NCBI GenBank assembly: GCA_032719365.1
Contig: CM064868.1
Location: 72,901,766 to 72,965,765 of the forward strand
Source of the DNA: Prinsepia uniflora
Taxonomy: Eukaryota > Streptophyta > Magnoliopsida > Rosales > Rosaceae
Reading direction: 5' to 3'
DNA: 64,000 bases
This document shows positions 9,241 through 22,307 of this stretch, piece after piece (the first letter of the stretch is position 1; each line of letters starts with the position of its first letter). A program made the position numbers and the translations under genes. The notes under the pieces are model-generated. The model was not told the origin of the DNA. It ran no database searches and saw only the letters and a program-made list of their open reading frames with translations.

Positions 9241-10990
9241 ACTTTGTAGCTATTTTTTTTTTCTTGAGGAAATTAAGTCCTTAAATTTTGTAATTTATAG
9301 GATTGACGATGAGGATCGATGACCTTGCACATGATCATCCAGTCTACGTGAATGAGTGATCTTAATTTGTGAATTTGAACACCAAAAAATCAGCATCGAG
9401 AGATTCTTATAAATATATATCAAATGATTGACAGGGTTGATTTATACGAAATTGAAATATGTAACTAGTTATATTTAAGTAATTTCAAGCACTGCTTATA
9501 TTAATTAAAATTTGACAGCAAAAAAAAAAAAAAACTCTTCAATACTTCATTCTCAAGTTTCTGGTGGGCTAGCAAAACTGAGAAATAAAAAATAAAATGT
9601 AAAAAACCAAAAATCATTGCTAAAGTTTTTCTGTAGAAAATTAGAAGATCTTAGCAATAATGAGACAGATAACAATTAATGTACACAATATGCCTAGAAG
9701 ATTTTGGCTTAATTCCCAGAGTAGAAGATTAGTACGTACTCTAGCTATAATTGATTTTTCCTTTTTATTTTTTTTTCTCAGAAAATATTCTAATTAATTG
9801 ACGAGGACCATTGACGTGCGCACAATCTGTTCAAATGACCAATATCCTTAGGAATTTTGTTTTTCAACATGCAAAAATTCAAAAATAATGAATTAACTTA
9901 ATCAGAATACACACATTTGTAAAGTTTGATTCAATAATATATATACATGCATATTGTAACCAAAAATAAATAAATAAATATGAATTAGGCTTTAGTGCCA
10001 AACTTACAAGCTATTGTAAAGAACTTGGGAAATCTAATTGATATCCAAAATAATCAGATCAGAATAAAGCAATTGAAACTACTGTAATTCTTTAGCTCAG
10101 GACATCAATAAATCATGCTACTTTAGCAAATAAAAAAGCATAGACTTTGTGGCTGTATGAACTACTGTAAGGAGGTTCAATTTGAATTTTAATGTGTTTG
10201 AATAGATTTCAATGAATTTCTTGGGTTTCATCAGATTTAAATATATATATATATATATATATTAATTTCAAAGTGTTTTTATGAATTTTATTTTATTAAT
10301 TTATTATGATTTTAAAATATTTGTTTTGATTTCAAAGAGTTTTCATTTGACCAATTAAATAACATAAATACTAGGGTATTTGTAATATAGGAAGCGATCG
10401 AATTCTGAATCAATTATAATCCGGCATTTTTTTCAATATTTACTCTTTCCTCAATCATTCTCTAACTCCTCCCATCTTCTTTCATCCATCTAAACAAAAA
10501 TTCTAGGTATTTTTTGCATTAATGAACCATCCACATCAAAAACTACATGTTGATAATGCAGTACAAGAACCAATTGTCAAGATACTGTGCAAAACCAGAA
10601 GAACAAACTATAATCCCAAATATTCATTTTTCGTACATTTCAAGTCATAGTTAAACATTCAATTATTCTCAAAACTTGAGAATTCCGTTAAGGCTAGAAC
10701 TTGATCATAGTCTTATAACTTGAACTCAACAATAAAGCAACTGTTACAAGTAAACTAGACAAATAGTAACAAAACAAAATAAACAGATAACCTAATAAAC
10801 AAGTAAAATAAGATGAGAAAATTAAAGCAATCGTTAAATCAAATAATCCAAAATTAAGGTCTTAACATTAATAACCAAAAACTTTAAATATAATGTCAAA
10901 TCAAAGTCTTAAAATTAACCTGAAATTTTTTAAACACAATATTTAAAAATTCATAACATTAACGTCCCTAATTTAAGCATAATACTAAAC
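9241..10990. other. AT-rich intergenic spacer
   Basis: No gene-like frame is seen on either strand. Short simple repeats include an A-run at about 9519-9533 and a TA tract at about 10233-10262. The sequence is unlike the GC-richer LTRs nearby and is probably native spacer or very old decayed insertions. Confidence 0.5.
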
Positions 10991-11707
10991 TAAAAGTCTT
11001 AACCATTTTCTTCTTAGTTCAACCCAAATCGATCGGCCATCTCAACAATAGGAACTGACTCCTCTTACTAGCCAGACCCCTCGGCCATTTCCTCGTCAGT
11101 CGAGTCCTAATTTCACTCTCCCCAGAGCTCGACTCTTCCTTACAAACCGAGTGGGTTCTATGATGAGAAGACTCTTGAACGAGGACACCTCCTCGACCTT
11201 TGAGTTGTAACCCCTCCCCACCGCCATGCTACTAGACTCGAACATCTACAAGAAAAACACAAACTCAGAGGTCGCCCCTACAACTAGTAAGATATGAGCA
11301 TTCACCAAATCGATTTCATGACCAGTTCTTTAAAAAAAAAACTTGCTTTCGATCAAAAAATAAAGAGAAAGACCACTTACCAGTGTTTTTCAAAGCGAAG
11401 CAAGCTAATCGGAAATCGCACAACTGTGAAGATGGTCGTAAAACACCTGTCGAAAATTGTCCTAAAAAAATTGACAGTACTTCGTGAAAACTCAAAAATG
11501 CAAAGCGAGGAAACTGTGAACGGACTCCTCCTATTTAAAGAGATTGGCACGAACTTCGAAGCATCAACACGAACTTTGAAGAGCCAACACATGTGCACTC
11601 CTCAGAGGCCGACAAGTGTCTCACATGCAGAGAGTCACGACACCGCGCTCAAACAGGCCACATTAGAGATCAATACTTGTCTTACATTCATAATACCACG
11701 ACAAAGT
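10991..11707 (-). mobile_element. Left flank of an unclassified decayed element
   Basis: This stretch and 14602-15388 share style and flank the minus LTR at 11708-14601, so they look like two sides of one older element. On the minus strand there is a TATA-like TTTAAATAGG at about 11530-11540, a leader, then TTGTAG followed by the short frame 11096-11245. The plus strand has a 138-codon frame (11294-11710) without recognisable domains and running into the next LTR; I regard it as chance. The element class is not identified. Confidence 0.4.
11096..11245 (-). CDS. Short unidentified frame (49 aa) downstream of a TATA-like site
   Basis: The frame starts ATGTTCGAG and encodes a basic 49-aa peptide containing KVEEVSSFKSLLIIEPTRF. 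It begins right after a TTGTAG that could be a 3' splice site. A TATA-like sequence and leader lie about 290 bp upstream on the same strand. The layout resembles the first coding exon of a transposon or small gene. The peptide matches nothing I recognise and may be a chance frame. Confidence 0.2.
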   Translation of the reverse strand: MFESSSMAVGRGYNSKVEEVSSFKSLLIIEPTRFVRKSRALGRVKLGLD

Positions 11708-14601
11708 TGACATGACTCGTCTCAATCCCCCTGTATTAACGTGGGACGTACCTGCTCTAGTCTGACACCGTGTGTTAGACCAGGGATAAACTCGTCACCC
11801 GCTCGGGGTCCATCAGAGTACGCAAGGATCAGCGGCGGCATTTGATGTCTAGATCTCTGCTACAGCCCGCATCTACTAACAACCTGAAGGGTATTAAAAC
11901 CATAAAAACTGTGAGTAGACAAAAAAACAGTTTATTAAAAATCATTTATATCGAAAGACATTTATACCCTTCATGTAAAAGTATGCATGCATCATAAAAC
12001 AGTTATTTCAAATACTTTCTCAGAAGAAAAACGTATTGCTTCTCAAATCAAAGCACAGTGAAAAATGCTTCTCAATCGAAACCAGTATCTCAGTAGGGTC
12101 TCAGCCCAAACCGAATCATGCAGGGTCGTAGCCCAAAATCAAAATCAAGGAAAATCAGAACGGAACCTCAGCCCAATCTATAGAACACATGGGAACACAT
12201 CCCATGAGAACTCATCACAATGTCAGTCACGATTCTAACCCTAGCACATGTGCAAATAGCTCAGGACCGCTCACAATCCCAACATGTTGTCGTGAACACA
12301 TCACTCGTCGCGACCGTGTCTAGATCATCACGAACACATCGTCGATCGATCTCAGAGGATAACATCATCACTCCTAATTCGAGCCTCCCTCGGTCATTGC
12401 TTCCCGTGGACGCTCGACAATAGGCAGTACATCGGGACCTCTTCGGAAGGAACATAACTGTAGTCTGGAGGCGAGCGTCATATCATCTGGGACTCACCCG
12501 AATGCCACCATCAATAAGACCTCAAACACGGAGCAAATCCAAATGGGTCACAGCCCGAAGACCAGTGTCCAACGACACATCAAATCCCCGGATTCCTCAA
12601 ATCGTATAAAATCCACAACTGGGTCTCATGCCTAAAATATCTTTCATAAACTCATAACTGGGTTTCTACCCAGCTTATCTCACATTTGACTATACTCTAA
12701 GTCAAACCTCAAATCAAATGGGTCATACGCCCGAAAGATATTTCCAAAACTGAAAACCAGTTCTCATTTCTATAACACTTTCAAATCATCTTTTAACTGG
12801 GACTCATGTTCAAATCTCGATTTCACGCATCTCCGTGAAATCCTTCAAAACCGCTAATTAATTCCTCAGTTTCACGCCTCTCCGTGAAACCTTCTGAATC
12901 ACATAAAACACAAGCACGTAGTACACTCAGCCGAAGCCCAAACTGTCAGGACCTGTCCCAATCCCCCCGGGATTAACGCGGGACACGCCTAATCCCATAT
13001 GGCACAGTGTCAGACAAGGGAAAATTCCGTCTTTAGCCCGCTCGGAGCTTCAGAGTACGCCAGGAATCGGAGGAGGAGTGCGATGTCTCGATCTCTACTA
13101 TAGCCCGCATCCGTGATCAACCTGAAGGGCATTTAAAACCTTAAAAGCTGCGAGCGGACAAAACAAATAATTTATAAAATAAAAAATTCACAAAAGAAAT
13201 TTATACCCTTCACTAAAAAACATGCATGCATTAGAAACCGAAATTCGGGACGGGTCGTTACACAAACATTATATGAAACAAAAATCTCGAACTACGTGTA
13301 ATAATGCATTTTCCTCTGAAAATGCCAAAAACTTCATATTTAAATCACATGCACTCATGGCATCTCAAAACATGTTCATAAACACATAAAACATTTATGC
13401 ATACATCATATTCATAAAACAAAGTCCACTCACACACCGTCCATACTGCGTCTCGATAAGCGTGCCATAAGCATCTCCGGGCTAATCTGACCTCTCCGGA
13501 TCATCCAAACCTATCCAAAACATGCTCAAAGGTCACTACCAACCTATACAAGTCCATAACAAGAACCCCCAACATTCCCGGAAAAGTCATTGTGTCCCGA
13601 ACACGCTTCTTTAGGGTTTAAACTTCAATTTGACCAATCTAACGATCTCCGATCGACTTGAAACTATGACTATTGGATTCGTATCATTGAAACCTTTAAA
13701 ATGGTCCTAGTCTCACCTTGAAATACGTGCCTACGCGCCCCCACGTGCGGGTCAAAGGGGCTAGTCAACGTTGACCAAAAAGTCAACGCTGACGTCAGCA
13801 GTGAACAATAAAATCAACAGATGATGTCAGCAGTTAACAATAAAATCAACAGATGACATCAGCAGTGACGTCATCTGACATCTGACACGTGTCAGTCTAA
13901 TAGGATGACATCATCGATGATGGCATCATCGTTACTATCCTCTATTCGGGTCGACCCGGTTCACTGTTCCAGGTCGCGGAGACCAGCGGAGCCAACCCAA
14001 ATATTTCTCTCTGGTTCTTGGTCCAATTTTGAAACCGTTGCTTCCAATCTCTTTGTCTCAATCCCAGGAAGGGATCCATATGATCAAAACCGTAGAAAAC
14101 AGCCTAGAATTTTACCTACAATCGATGAACAGTCCGGCCAATTTTCCTCCGTTGATAGCCCTCGATTTTGGCCACCTCAATCCATGGTTTTGATCCTATT
14201 GAAGTCGTCTGGTCCCTGCCGCCTCCCACAGTCTCTCTTAGTCCCTCACTCATCCATTGGACCTAGCAAAAATATATGGGGCCCACTCAAGACAAAAGTC
14301 CACTCGTCTCGTAAAACGTGCAATAGTGCCTCAAAATTTTCGTGACCCGTAACTTTTCGGTCGAATGTCCGATTTTGACGTGTCGTCTGTCTATGGACTC
14401 GTATCGACTCGATCTATGTAAAGATTCTTAGTACTCGTGCATTGGACCTCCTAGATCAAAAGTCAACTTTTTGCCCTCGTTCAAGGGTAAAATCGTAATT
14501 TCACCATGACCGTCTGATAATTCTTGACTAATCTCTGATTAGCCTCGAAAATCCTCGATTTAATCTTAATTAATTCCAAAAATTTGGGACGGGTCATTAC
14601 A
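11708..14601 (-). mobile_element. Minus-strand large-family LTR (diverged), containing a 319-bp insertion
   Basis: The left end TGACATGACTCGTCTC is a mutated version of the usual TGTCAGGACCCGTCCC, and the right end is GGGACGGGTCATTACA. Between them are a GTGAGT arm at about 11910, GGGTC-type hairpin units at 12070-12850, the GTCCACTCACA arm at about 13427-13437, and a TGACGTCA-type block at 13770-13925. No matching 5-bp target duplication was found (AAAGT against CAACC), which fits an old or eroded insertion. The 146-codon plus-strand frame at 13905-14345 lies antisense in it and is not credible as a gene. Confidence 0.75.
12944..13262 (-). mobile_element. 319-bp LTR micro-derivative, TSD CAAAC
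   Basis: It begins TGTCAGGACCTGTCCC, ends GGGACGGGTCGTTACA, and is flanked by perfect CAAAC copies at 12939-12943 and 13263-13267. It keeps about 290 bp of the LTR 3' end (through ATGCATGCAT) joined directly to about 25 bp of the LTR 5' end. Everything between is missing. It is too short to carry a promoter or any gene. It is inserted in a related LTR. Confidence 0.88.
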
Positions 14602-15388
14602 CAACCGTGAAGGCCAAGCATATGAATAGCCCAACACGTGTCCAACAAGCCAATAGACACTGAACCAACCACCCTAAGGTAGCATCAAGGATCAATGCAG
14701 AATGGCCCCGGAAAAACAAACCGAGAAGCCTGCCAAGCGGACCGCTCGACCATCATCAGTACAATAGTCATGTGCTACTCCTACTGCATAGATTGACTCC
14801 CCATGGATGATTAGGAAGAACCAACCGAGCTATAGAAACCTCTCAGTTGGCGGCTTAAAAATTGAGTACTTTGCCCCTCCTACCGCATAAATCGACTCCT
14901 TGTGGCTGACCACTACAAAAAAGCTCCTCGTTTAAAACACTAAGGGATGACCAAGGAGGATCAAGCGAGCTACGCAGACCACTCGGCGTAGGCCTCACAA
15001 AGTGAATACCATGACACCTTCACCAAATGGACCTACAAAACTACAACAGACTTGTCTTTCAACGTTCAAGTACACATTGATCGAGGTAAACCCAACAATT
15101 TCATCTACACATTGAAGGCCGAGAGCAACACAAACCGGTCGGCTTACGTCACGCACATTGACCACTAAGGACTTCCGTATAACAAGCACACGCACAGATC
15201 AGTGACCTCTCTCAATCGAGGGACTTGGGGGACTACAAGTATACTTCCTACTAAGTCTGGAAGAAAAAGACAAGTATCCAACCGAGAAATTCCACCTCGA
15301 TCAAAACCTTGGGGGACTTTTGTTGACACCATATTGGACTAAACTCACTGGGTCGCATGCCTAAAACCCAAACACCAAATATAGGTCA
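14602..15388 (+). mobile_element. 3' end of an unclassified LTR element, with PPT-like site
   Basis: No coding domain is visible. Near the end is CTTGGGGGACTT (about 15311-15322), directly followed by TGTTGACACC. This is a polypurine tract and LTR start typical of several plant gypsy groups. About 65 bp of that LTR remain before a large-family LTR begins. This is probably the right side of the element at 10991-11707. Confidence 0.45.
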
Positions 15389-17548
15389 ATCGGGGATTAG
15401 CCGAGGAATAATAAGACTAATTAGGGATTAGTGAGGCTAATCGGGGATTAGCCGAGGAATAACGAACGTTTAGGGAAAAATTACAATTTTGCCCCTAAAA
15501 GAGGGTGAATAGTTGACTTTTGACCCAGGAGGTCTAATGCCCAAGGGCCGATGATCGTGACATAGATCGAGACGTCACGAGTCCGTAGACAGGTGGCACG
15601 TCAAAATCGGACGTTCGACGGGAAAGTTACAGTTCACAGAAGTTTCGATGTACTATTTACAGTTGCACATTTTACGAGGAAAAATGTGGACTTTTGTCTT
15701 ATGTGGGCCCAGATATTTGAGGGCAGGCCCAATGGATGAATGACAAGTGTCATTCATCCATTGCCTACCTAAATTGATACATGTATATCCGTTCCCCTTG
15801 CTTGTTTGTCAAAACCAAACCCAAACAACCCGATCTCGCACAAACACCACCCCATATCACCCCCCCTACCATGATGACTGAGGGACTGAGAGTGAGAGGG
15901 AGGCTGAGGCTGAGACAATGATGATAAGGGGGTGGCAGGGCCGCCGTGGACGAACGAGGGAAAGCAAAACCGCACAGGTACGGTTTAAAGTTCAATGTTT
16001 GAACGTTTGATTTAGATGGTTAGGATGTTATTTGTTGATTTGGATGGGTTTAGGGGACTGGTATGATGTCTAGTGGATAGTTTTAGTTGGTGGGAAGTGG
16101 CTGAGCCACGCTGAGGATGGCTGGGAAAAATAGGGCAGTGAATGGGGGGGCTTGAACAATCAATTTCAAATCGTTTTTATTAATTCTAATTGCGTACATA
16201 GGTAGATATTAATGGGATAGGAAGATTGGACTCAAAATGGAAGGAAACGAACGAAAATTGAAGGAGGAATGTAGTGGGACCGGCTGAACCAATGAACCGG
16301 CCGGACTGGGTTCACGCGAGGTAGGAGATGCAGAGTGCTCGGCACGTGAGGGCACGTGGGGGAGATTCTGGGGAAGGTTCCAACATGTAATTTCATCTAT
16401 TCGATGTAACGAACAATTTGGGACAGGTTTTGAGTCAATCGAACATCGTTTCGATATAGTTCGGGATGTCCAAAAGTTTAGGATCGACTTTAAAAATAGT
16501 TAAAAATTTGGGAAAATTACGGGGCTTTAATGAGAGGTTAATGAGGTAGTTAGTAACTCTCTATTACGCTTTGGAAAGGTTCAGGAGCCCCAGAAATGGT
16601 GATTGACCCGGGAAAGGCTTATGGCGCGCGTATCGAGGCTGGACTTTGGACGGTTTATGAGTGGAACTTTCTTTCTAAATTGATGCATGCATAAATATTT
16701 TATAATTGTTTTAATACATGTTTTGGAATGCCTTGAGTGCATTGTTTGTGGTTGTTTAGTATGTACGTATTTGCACATATTTCGAGGATTCCGATTTTAT
16801 ACGGTGCTTCTACGTGCTGTGTTTTCTATGGTGGTTTTATGGAATGGTTTTAGATTTGAAAACATGGAATTAGGCATGAGACCCATTTGGTTGGAAACCA
16901 TCAGACTTGAAGTCCCTTTGACTTAATGAGAAATCGGGTTGGAGGCCCATTTGAGTTATACGATAGGGCCGGGGGCCCCGTTGGTTTACGAATTCGGGCT
17001 TGAGGCCCAGTTGGTTATGATATCGGGCATGAGGTGCAGTTATGGTTTATAAACATGATTTTGGGTCAAGGACCCATATTGGGATTTGCGATGGTTTTAT
17101 GGAAAACCCAGGCATGGCCCTTTGAATGGTTTCGAAATGATTTTGTGAAACTGTTTTCCGTATACCATTCTCATGAACGGATGCCCTCCAGACGTCTCGT
17201 AGTATCCTAGAGTGGCGGGTTGTCTCATCCAGACGTCTCGTAGTATCCTGGAGTAGTCACGGGGAATTGCCTGCGAGGGGTCATTGCATAAATGTCTGTT
17301 TGTAAAATATTTTATAAATTATTATTTTGTCCACTCACAGCTTTTCGTGGTTTTAATGCCCTTCAGGTTGATCACGGATGCGGATTGTAACGGGGATCGA
17401 GACATCACACTCCTTCTCGGGATCCTGGTGCACTCTGGAAGCCCCGGTGGGGTTAAAATTGGAATTATCCCTTGTTTGACACTTCATGTCAGACGGGAGC
17501 ATGCGCGTCCCTCGTTAATCCCGGGGGGATTTGGGACGGGTCCTGACA
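15389..17548 (+). mobile_element. LARD copy 1: 5' LTR, missing its first bases
   Basis: Alignment by eye with the 3' LTR (21901 onward) begins at about 15410. The first roughly 35 bp, including TGTAATGACCCG, are replaced by a repeat of AATCGGGGATTAGCCGAGG that also occurs at about 15438. The conserved palindrome is at 15734-15759, the hairpin-rich part at 16880-17130, and the right arm plus CAG at 17331-17366. The end is GGGACGGGTCCTGACA. The donor-like arm is degraded (ATGAGTGG near 16659). Confidence 0.8.
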
Positions 17549-20500
17549 AGTGGTATTAAAGCGAGGTTTGTATGCTATGAGCAAGGTTTGCACGTGGTAC
17601 TCTGATACCAAAGTGGTATTAGAGCAGGTTTTACTCTTAGAGTGATATGCAAGTCGAGGATGTGATGGCTCTGCAGTGATAACAGCCCGTCATCAACCTG
17701 ATAGTTAGGGTAAGAGTATGAGGATTCAATGAAATCGAACCCTAGGTAGGTTATGTTAGCACGAGGTGTGATAGTTGAAGGTTCGATTGGCACCGGATGC
17801 CGCATGGTAGTTAGGTTAGATTCCCATCAGGATTGATTTGCATGTGAATCTAACGACTTAGAGCCGTAGTGTTACTGATGGATAGGATCCAGTAGACCAG
17901 TAGACACCATATGACGGCTTTCCGAAGTCGAGAGCGATGGATCAGTCAAGATGGTTGTGTTGCAGTGGGCAGCTGGATTTGTGATAACCCTAGTTGGTGA
18001 TTGACTGGACAAGTTACCAGGAGAATGGTACTTGTCGACCGGATCGTGAGGTGGACCGATCGGTGGATACCGGTGGATACTACGTACTGAGCGGTTGATA
18101 ACACCCAAACTACGCGTTAAATTAAACACGTAATTTGAGTGTTATGCAATTTAAACCTTTTTGTGTAGATGTAGTATTGGTAAATATGGATCGTTCTTAA
18201 CCGGGGAAATTAGGGAACATTAATAATGTGTTAGTGAGAGATGAATAAAAGAATAATGAATTAAAGAATTAAATAATCAAAGAATTAAATAATCAAAGAA
18301 TTAATAAATTAAAGAATAGATGAATAAGAGAATAAAGAAATAAAATAATCAAAGAATAAAGAATTAAAAGAATTAAAGAATAAAAGAATAAAAGAACAAG
18401 GAATAAAAATGGGGGTTTTGAAAAGATTTGTAATCTAAGCTAAAGACAACACTAACTAAAAATTAAAATGCAAATGTTCATGCTAATTAGAACTTACAAA
18501 CCATAGAGTAGTTTCATAGACAAAACCCACACTTTTACGTAAGTAATTTCGAATTAACAATCACATTAATTAAACTACTCCTAATAATAGATTTCCTTCA
18601 AGTACAAATTTTACCAACATTCTAACATTTTGCTCATAATAAACCAATCACGAAATCCTACTTTCATCATCTCAAATACTTACATACATCTTTCAATATT
18701 ATAAATGCATCAACCATTAATGTGCGTCAAATATCAATATGCTTCAAACATTTACAACATGATTTACCTTAAGTTTATAATTAAATGCGCCGACAGCGAT
18801 CAACATTTAATCTCTTCAATTCTACTCTAAGTGCACCGACAGCGGATAAAACACTTAACATCAAATTGAAGTTTAAGCACTAAAACATATGAAGTAAAAG
18901 AAATTCAAAAAGTAAAACACATGGAGATTGCATTCTTACTTACAAATGTTAGAAAGAAAATACCAAGATCAAAGTAAAGAAGAAATGAAAATAACATAAA
19001 TTAAGAATAAGAATTAAAAGGAAACTACTTAATAAGAAAATCTACAAGAAGTTAAAATGGTCCCCAAAAATGTCTCTCAAAAGAGAGAAACAAAAGAACT
19101 ACACCAAGACTAGAACTAAGAAAAATGAAAGAAATGGAAGAATGAAACTAATGGGGGACTCTCAAATTACAAGAATTGAATCCCTATTTATAGGTGGAAA
19201 AAGCTATCAAAAATAATATAAAAATACAATAAAAAATGTGGAATAATGGAATGATGAGTAATAAAGATTTGTGATGATGTTTAGAAGTGGTTTGAGTTGT
19301 AAAGTCGCAAAATTGGGTTGGAAAGTGGCTGGAATTTGAGTGGAAATTGGGTGGAAGCTGCTGGAAAAGAATTCAGCAGAGAGTTGCTCAAAATCAAAGG
19401 CAGGATTCGGTGGGGGCTAGCTGAAGGGAAAGTTGGGCGTTCGGCGTGGACGCGCTGAAGGGAAGAGAGGACTTTCAGCGCGCGCGTGCCGAAGGAAAGA
19501 GAGAGCTTTCGACCAGCGCCTGCAGTTGACTAGAAAGGCTGCTGCGCAGGATTGGGCCGCGCGGTTTGGGCTGCGAGAGCGAGCCTGGGCCGAAGCTGGG
19601 CTTTTTTTCTTTTTCTTTTTTCTGTTGGGCTGTAGCACTTGAATGGAAAAATGGTTTGGGCTCAGGATTTGTTTTGGGCTGAAAAATCAATTAATTAATT
19701 AACTTAGTAATATTTCACCGAAATTCGTCCATAATATTTTCGTTAAAATTCCGATCGAGACGATTCTTTCGCCAAAATACTTCAAATGACAAACTTTATT
19801 TATTTAAACAAAAATAACACAAAATAAATTATTTTATCTACTTATTTAATATTTTAATATTAAAAGCTAAGTATAAAGGGTATAAAATAATATAAAATAA
19901 TGCTTATTTGAGGACCTATCAGCGGTTGGTGCTGGCACTAAGTTGACTGCATGAGTACGGAGTCTCGATAGCGGAATGCTTCTGAGATTGGTCTGCACAC
20001 GGTTGTAGCAGACGCTGCTATCGATGAAGGTAGTCGAGTCTTATCAAGTTGGATAGGCTCAAGTTGCTGTGACGATTGTGACAATGGGATTCATCAGTCG
20101 TGACGAGGATACGAGGGTGCGTGAGTGACGCATGTTACGAGCAGTGATTTCTGGATTCGACTCGATTACGAATGAGTGTGATCGCAGAATGAGATGTTGG
20201 ACTTTGGGTGTTAGCAAGTGTGCCATGCTAACCCTGTGAGGTGACTGTGATGTGTGGGATATACCTGGATGAGTGATAGGTGCCCTAGATACCCTTGGAC
20301 GGATCACAGGAGTATGAGTGCTGGAGTTGATCCCATAGAGTTGGGACGTGCGAATTAGTATGCCGACAGGATAGTAGATGTGCCCAGAGTGGCGAGCATG
20401 TGAGTTCGGTGGGCACTGAGCGGGACAGAGAGGATCCCGAGTGGCACAGTGCGAGACACGGGGAGTACTTGGTTTGGTGACCAGTTCCCTGATGATGTCC

Positions 20501-21900
20501 GAGTGAGTTGAAGACTTGGAAGCATATCCGAGTTGGTTCCAACGTGGTTGGAACTTCGGAATCAAGACAGGTTGCGATTGAAACGATGAGGAGAGTACTT
20601 GATTCCGCCTTGGTGATGGACATTCTGGCACTGAGTGTGACTTCTCATTTTCTACTCGTTAGCAGATGGTGCTTGGTGGCACCAGATGGGTTGAATTGCC
20701 TTGCTGATTATACTAAGCTATGAGTAGAAGAGAATCGTCTTGTAAGACTGTGGAAGAATCCCTTAGCATAGTCAGTGAGAAGACAAGACAAAAGTTGGAT
20801 ATGGGAGTATATGATCTGTCTTGGACATGAGAGTAGAGATTGAGATGGATTGGGGTTTGACCGGTGGGTTTAGAGTTACCCGAGAGGTTGGTCATCGGAC
20901 GAGGTCCGATGTTGTTTATGCAGAGTGTATAGGAATCAGATTGGATCTGATACTGAAAGTTCGAGGAGGATCATGATCGGATGTGTTCCGATATGATGAT
21001 GTGATGATAGGACGTCGACTACTGTGTGCTCGAGCAGAGTGGAGTGGTAGGGTTTAGTGTTGTGTGAGCCGAGGGCTCAGGGCCTTGTGGGCCAAAGAAA
21101 CCCTTGTGTCGTTATCTGTGGGATTACCTCTGCTAAGGCAAGTATTCGATGGGGTCCAGATACACCCAAGATGGGTAAGATGTCGATGAATTGACAGGGA
21201 ATACGATATGGGGACTCGAGAGCGAGTCGAGATCAGAGTAGTGCAACGAGAGCATAGTGGAGCCGGGAGTGGTCGACTGGTCACGATACTTGTCTATAGG
21301 ATTAGCTTCTGTACGAAGTCAATCGGGCATGTAGTGGTAATGGAATGAATCAATATCAGATGCGTTCAAATTGTGATGTAGTGATGGGACTCTAGTGAGA
21401 GTCAGTATGAGTATGACCTGCGAGATGAGATTCGTACCATTGTGATGGCAGAATCTATAGGATGTTGTCTAATCAGATGCTGAGTAGGATGTCAGCTCGG
21501 ATGTGATAGCCCTTAGTGGGTATACGTATTTCAGCCTAATGGTTATTGGTTGGAACGTGTCAGAGTGGCAGGCTGAAAAGCCGTTTGGATGGAAACCTAG
21601 TATAGCTGACCTATCGGAGTGAGTGACAGGCGAGATCGACAAGTGTTGGTATCTCGAGTGAGACTTACGAGCCGACGTGGAGACAAACGAGGGTCAACGA
21701 TCGGAACTCAGTTGGTGAAAGTTGAGTTGGAGCTTTGGAAGCTCCGATGACAGTGAGTACTGACGAGTACGGTGGTTAGAACGAACTTGTACTTTTACAC
21801 GAAAGTGCCAGAGTTTGGGACATGATTGGATTTCCATAGTTTGGTTATGGAATTGGGTCGATTGGAATTTCGAGGATGAAATTCTTTAAGGATGGGAGTT
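17549..21900 (+). mobile_element. LARD copy 1: non-coding internal region
   Basis: It starts with a degraded primer-binding site, TGGTATTAAAGC (17551-17562), compared with TGGTATCAGAGC in other copies. It ends with an ATTTCGAGGATGAAATT-type motif and a purine-rich stretch just before the 3' LTR. About 2.5 kb of native internal sequence remains after removing the 1826-bp insertion. It matches the internal region of the second LARD copy, for example GTCGAGGATGTGATGGCTCT here against an equivalent at about 45620 on the minus strand. No gag or pol domain is found. The longest frame (20059-20631 minus, 190 codons) is featureless. Confidence 0.75.
18096..19921 (-). mobile_element. Unrelated 1826-bp solo LTR, TSD GCGGT
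   Basis: Bounded by TGATAACACCC and GGACCTATCA, with GCGGT at 18091-18095 and 19922-19926. The ends TGATA/TATCA are inverted. Orientation is taken from a TATA-like CCTATAAATAGG read on the minus strand (about 19180-19191) followed by a leader-like CT-rich stretch. There is no coding domain. The plus-strand left part (18240-18430) is a long A/G-rich stretch of AATTAAAGAATAA-like units. It could also be a small non-LTR element, but the 5-bp duplication and TG/CA ends favour an LTR. Confidence 0.75.
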
Positions 21901-22307
21901 TGTAATGACCCGTCCCTGATTTTAGGGGTTAATTAAGACTAATTAAGGATTAATGAGGCTAATCAAGGATTAGCCGAGGATTAACGGACGTTCAGGGTAA
22001 AATTACGATTTTGCCCTTGAACAAGGGCAAATAGTTGACTTTTGACCCAAGAGGTGTGATGCCAAAGGGCCGATGACCGTGACGTAGAATGGGACATCAC
22101 GAGTCCGTAGATAAACGGCACGTCAAAATCGGACGTTCAACGGGAAAGTTACAGTTCACAGAAATTCCGAGGTACAATTTACGGCTACACGCTTTACGAG
22201 GAAAATATGGACTTTTGTCTTATGTGGGCACAAATATTTGAGGGCAGACCCAATGGATGAATGACAAGTGTCATTAATCCATTGCCCACATAAATTGATA
22301 CATGCAT
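21901..22307 (+). mobile_element. LARD copy 1: 3' LTR, left part
   Basis: Starts TGTAATGACCCGTCCC at 21901 right after the polypurine-like stretch. After 407 bp it is split by the Ty3 element at 22308, and it resumes at 35774. The conserved palindrome at 22255-22280 carries one mismatch. Confidence 0.88.

Noticed and set aside
11294..11710. 138-codon plus-strand frame
   Set aside because: No recognisable domain. It ends in the adjoining LTR, and promoter-like signals are on the other strand.
13905..14345. 146-codon plus-strand frame
   Set aside because: It lies antisense within a minus-oriented LTR and spans known LTR landmarks.
20059..20631. 190-codon minus-strand frame in the LARD internal region
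   Set aside because: No domain or codon pattern is recognisable, and the homologous part of LARD copy 2 has no matching long frame. It is probably chance.
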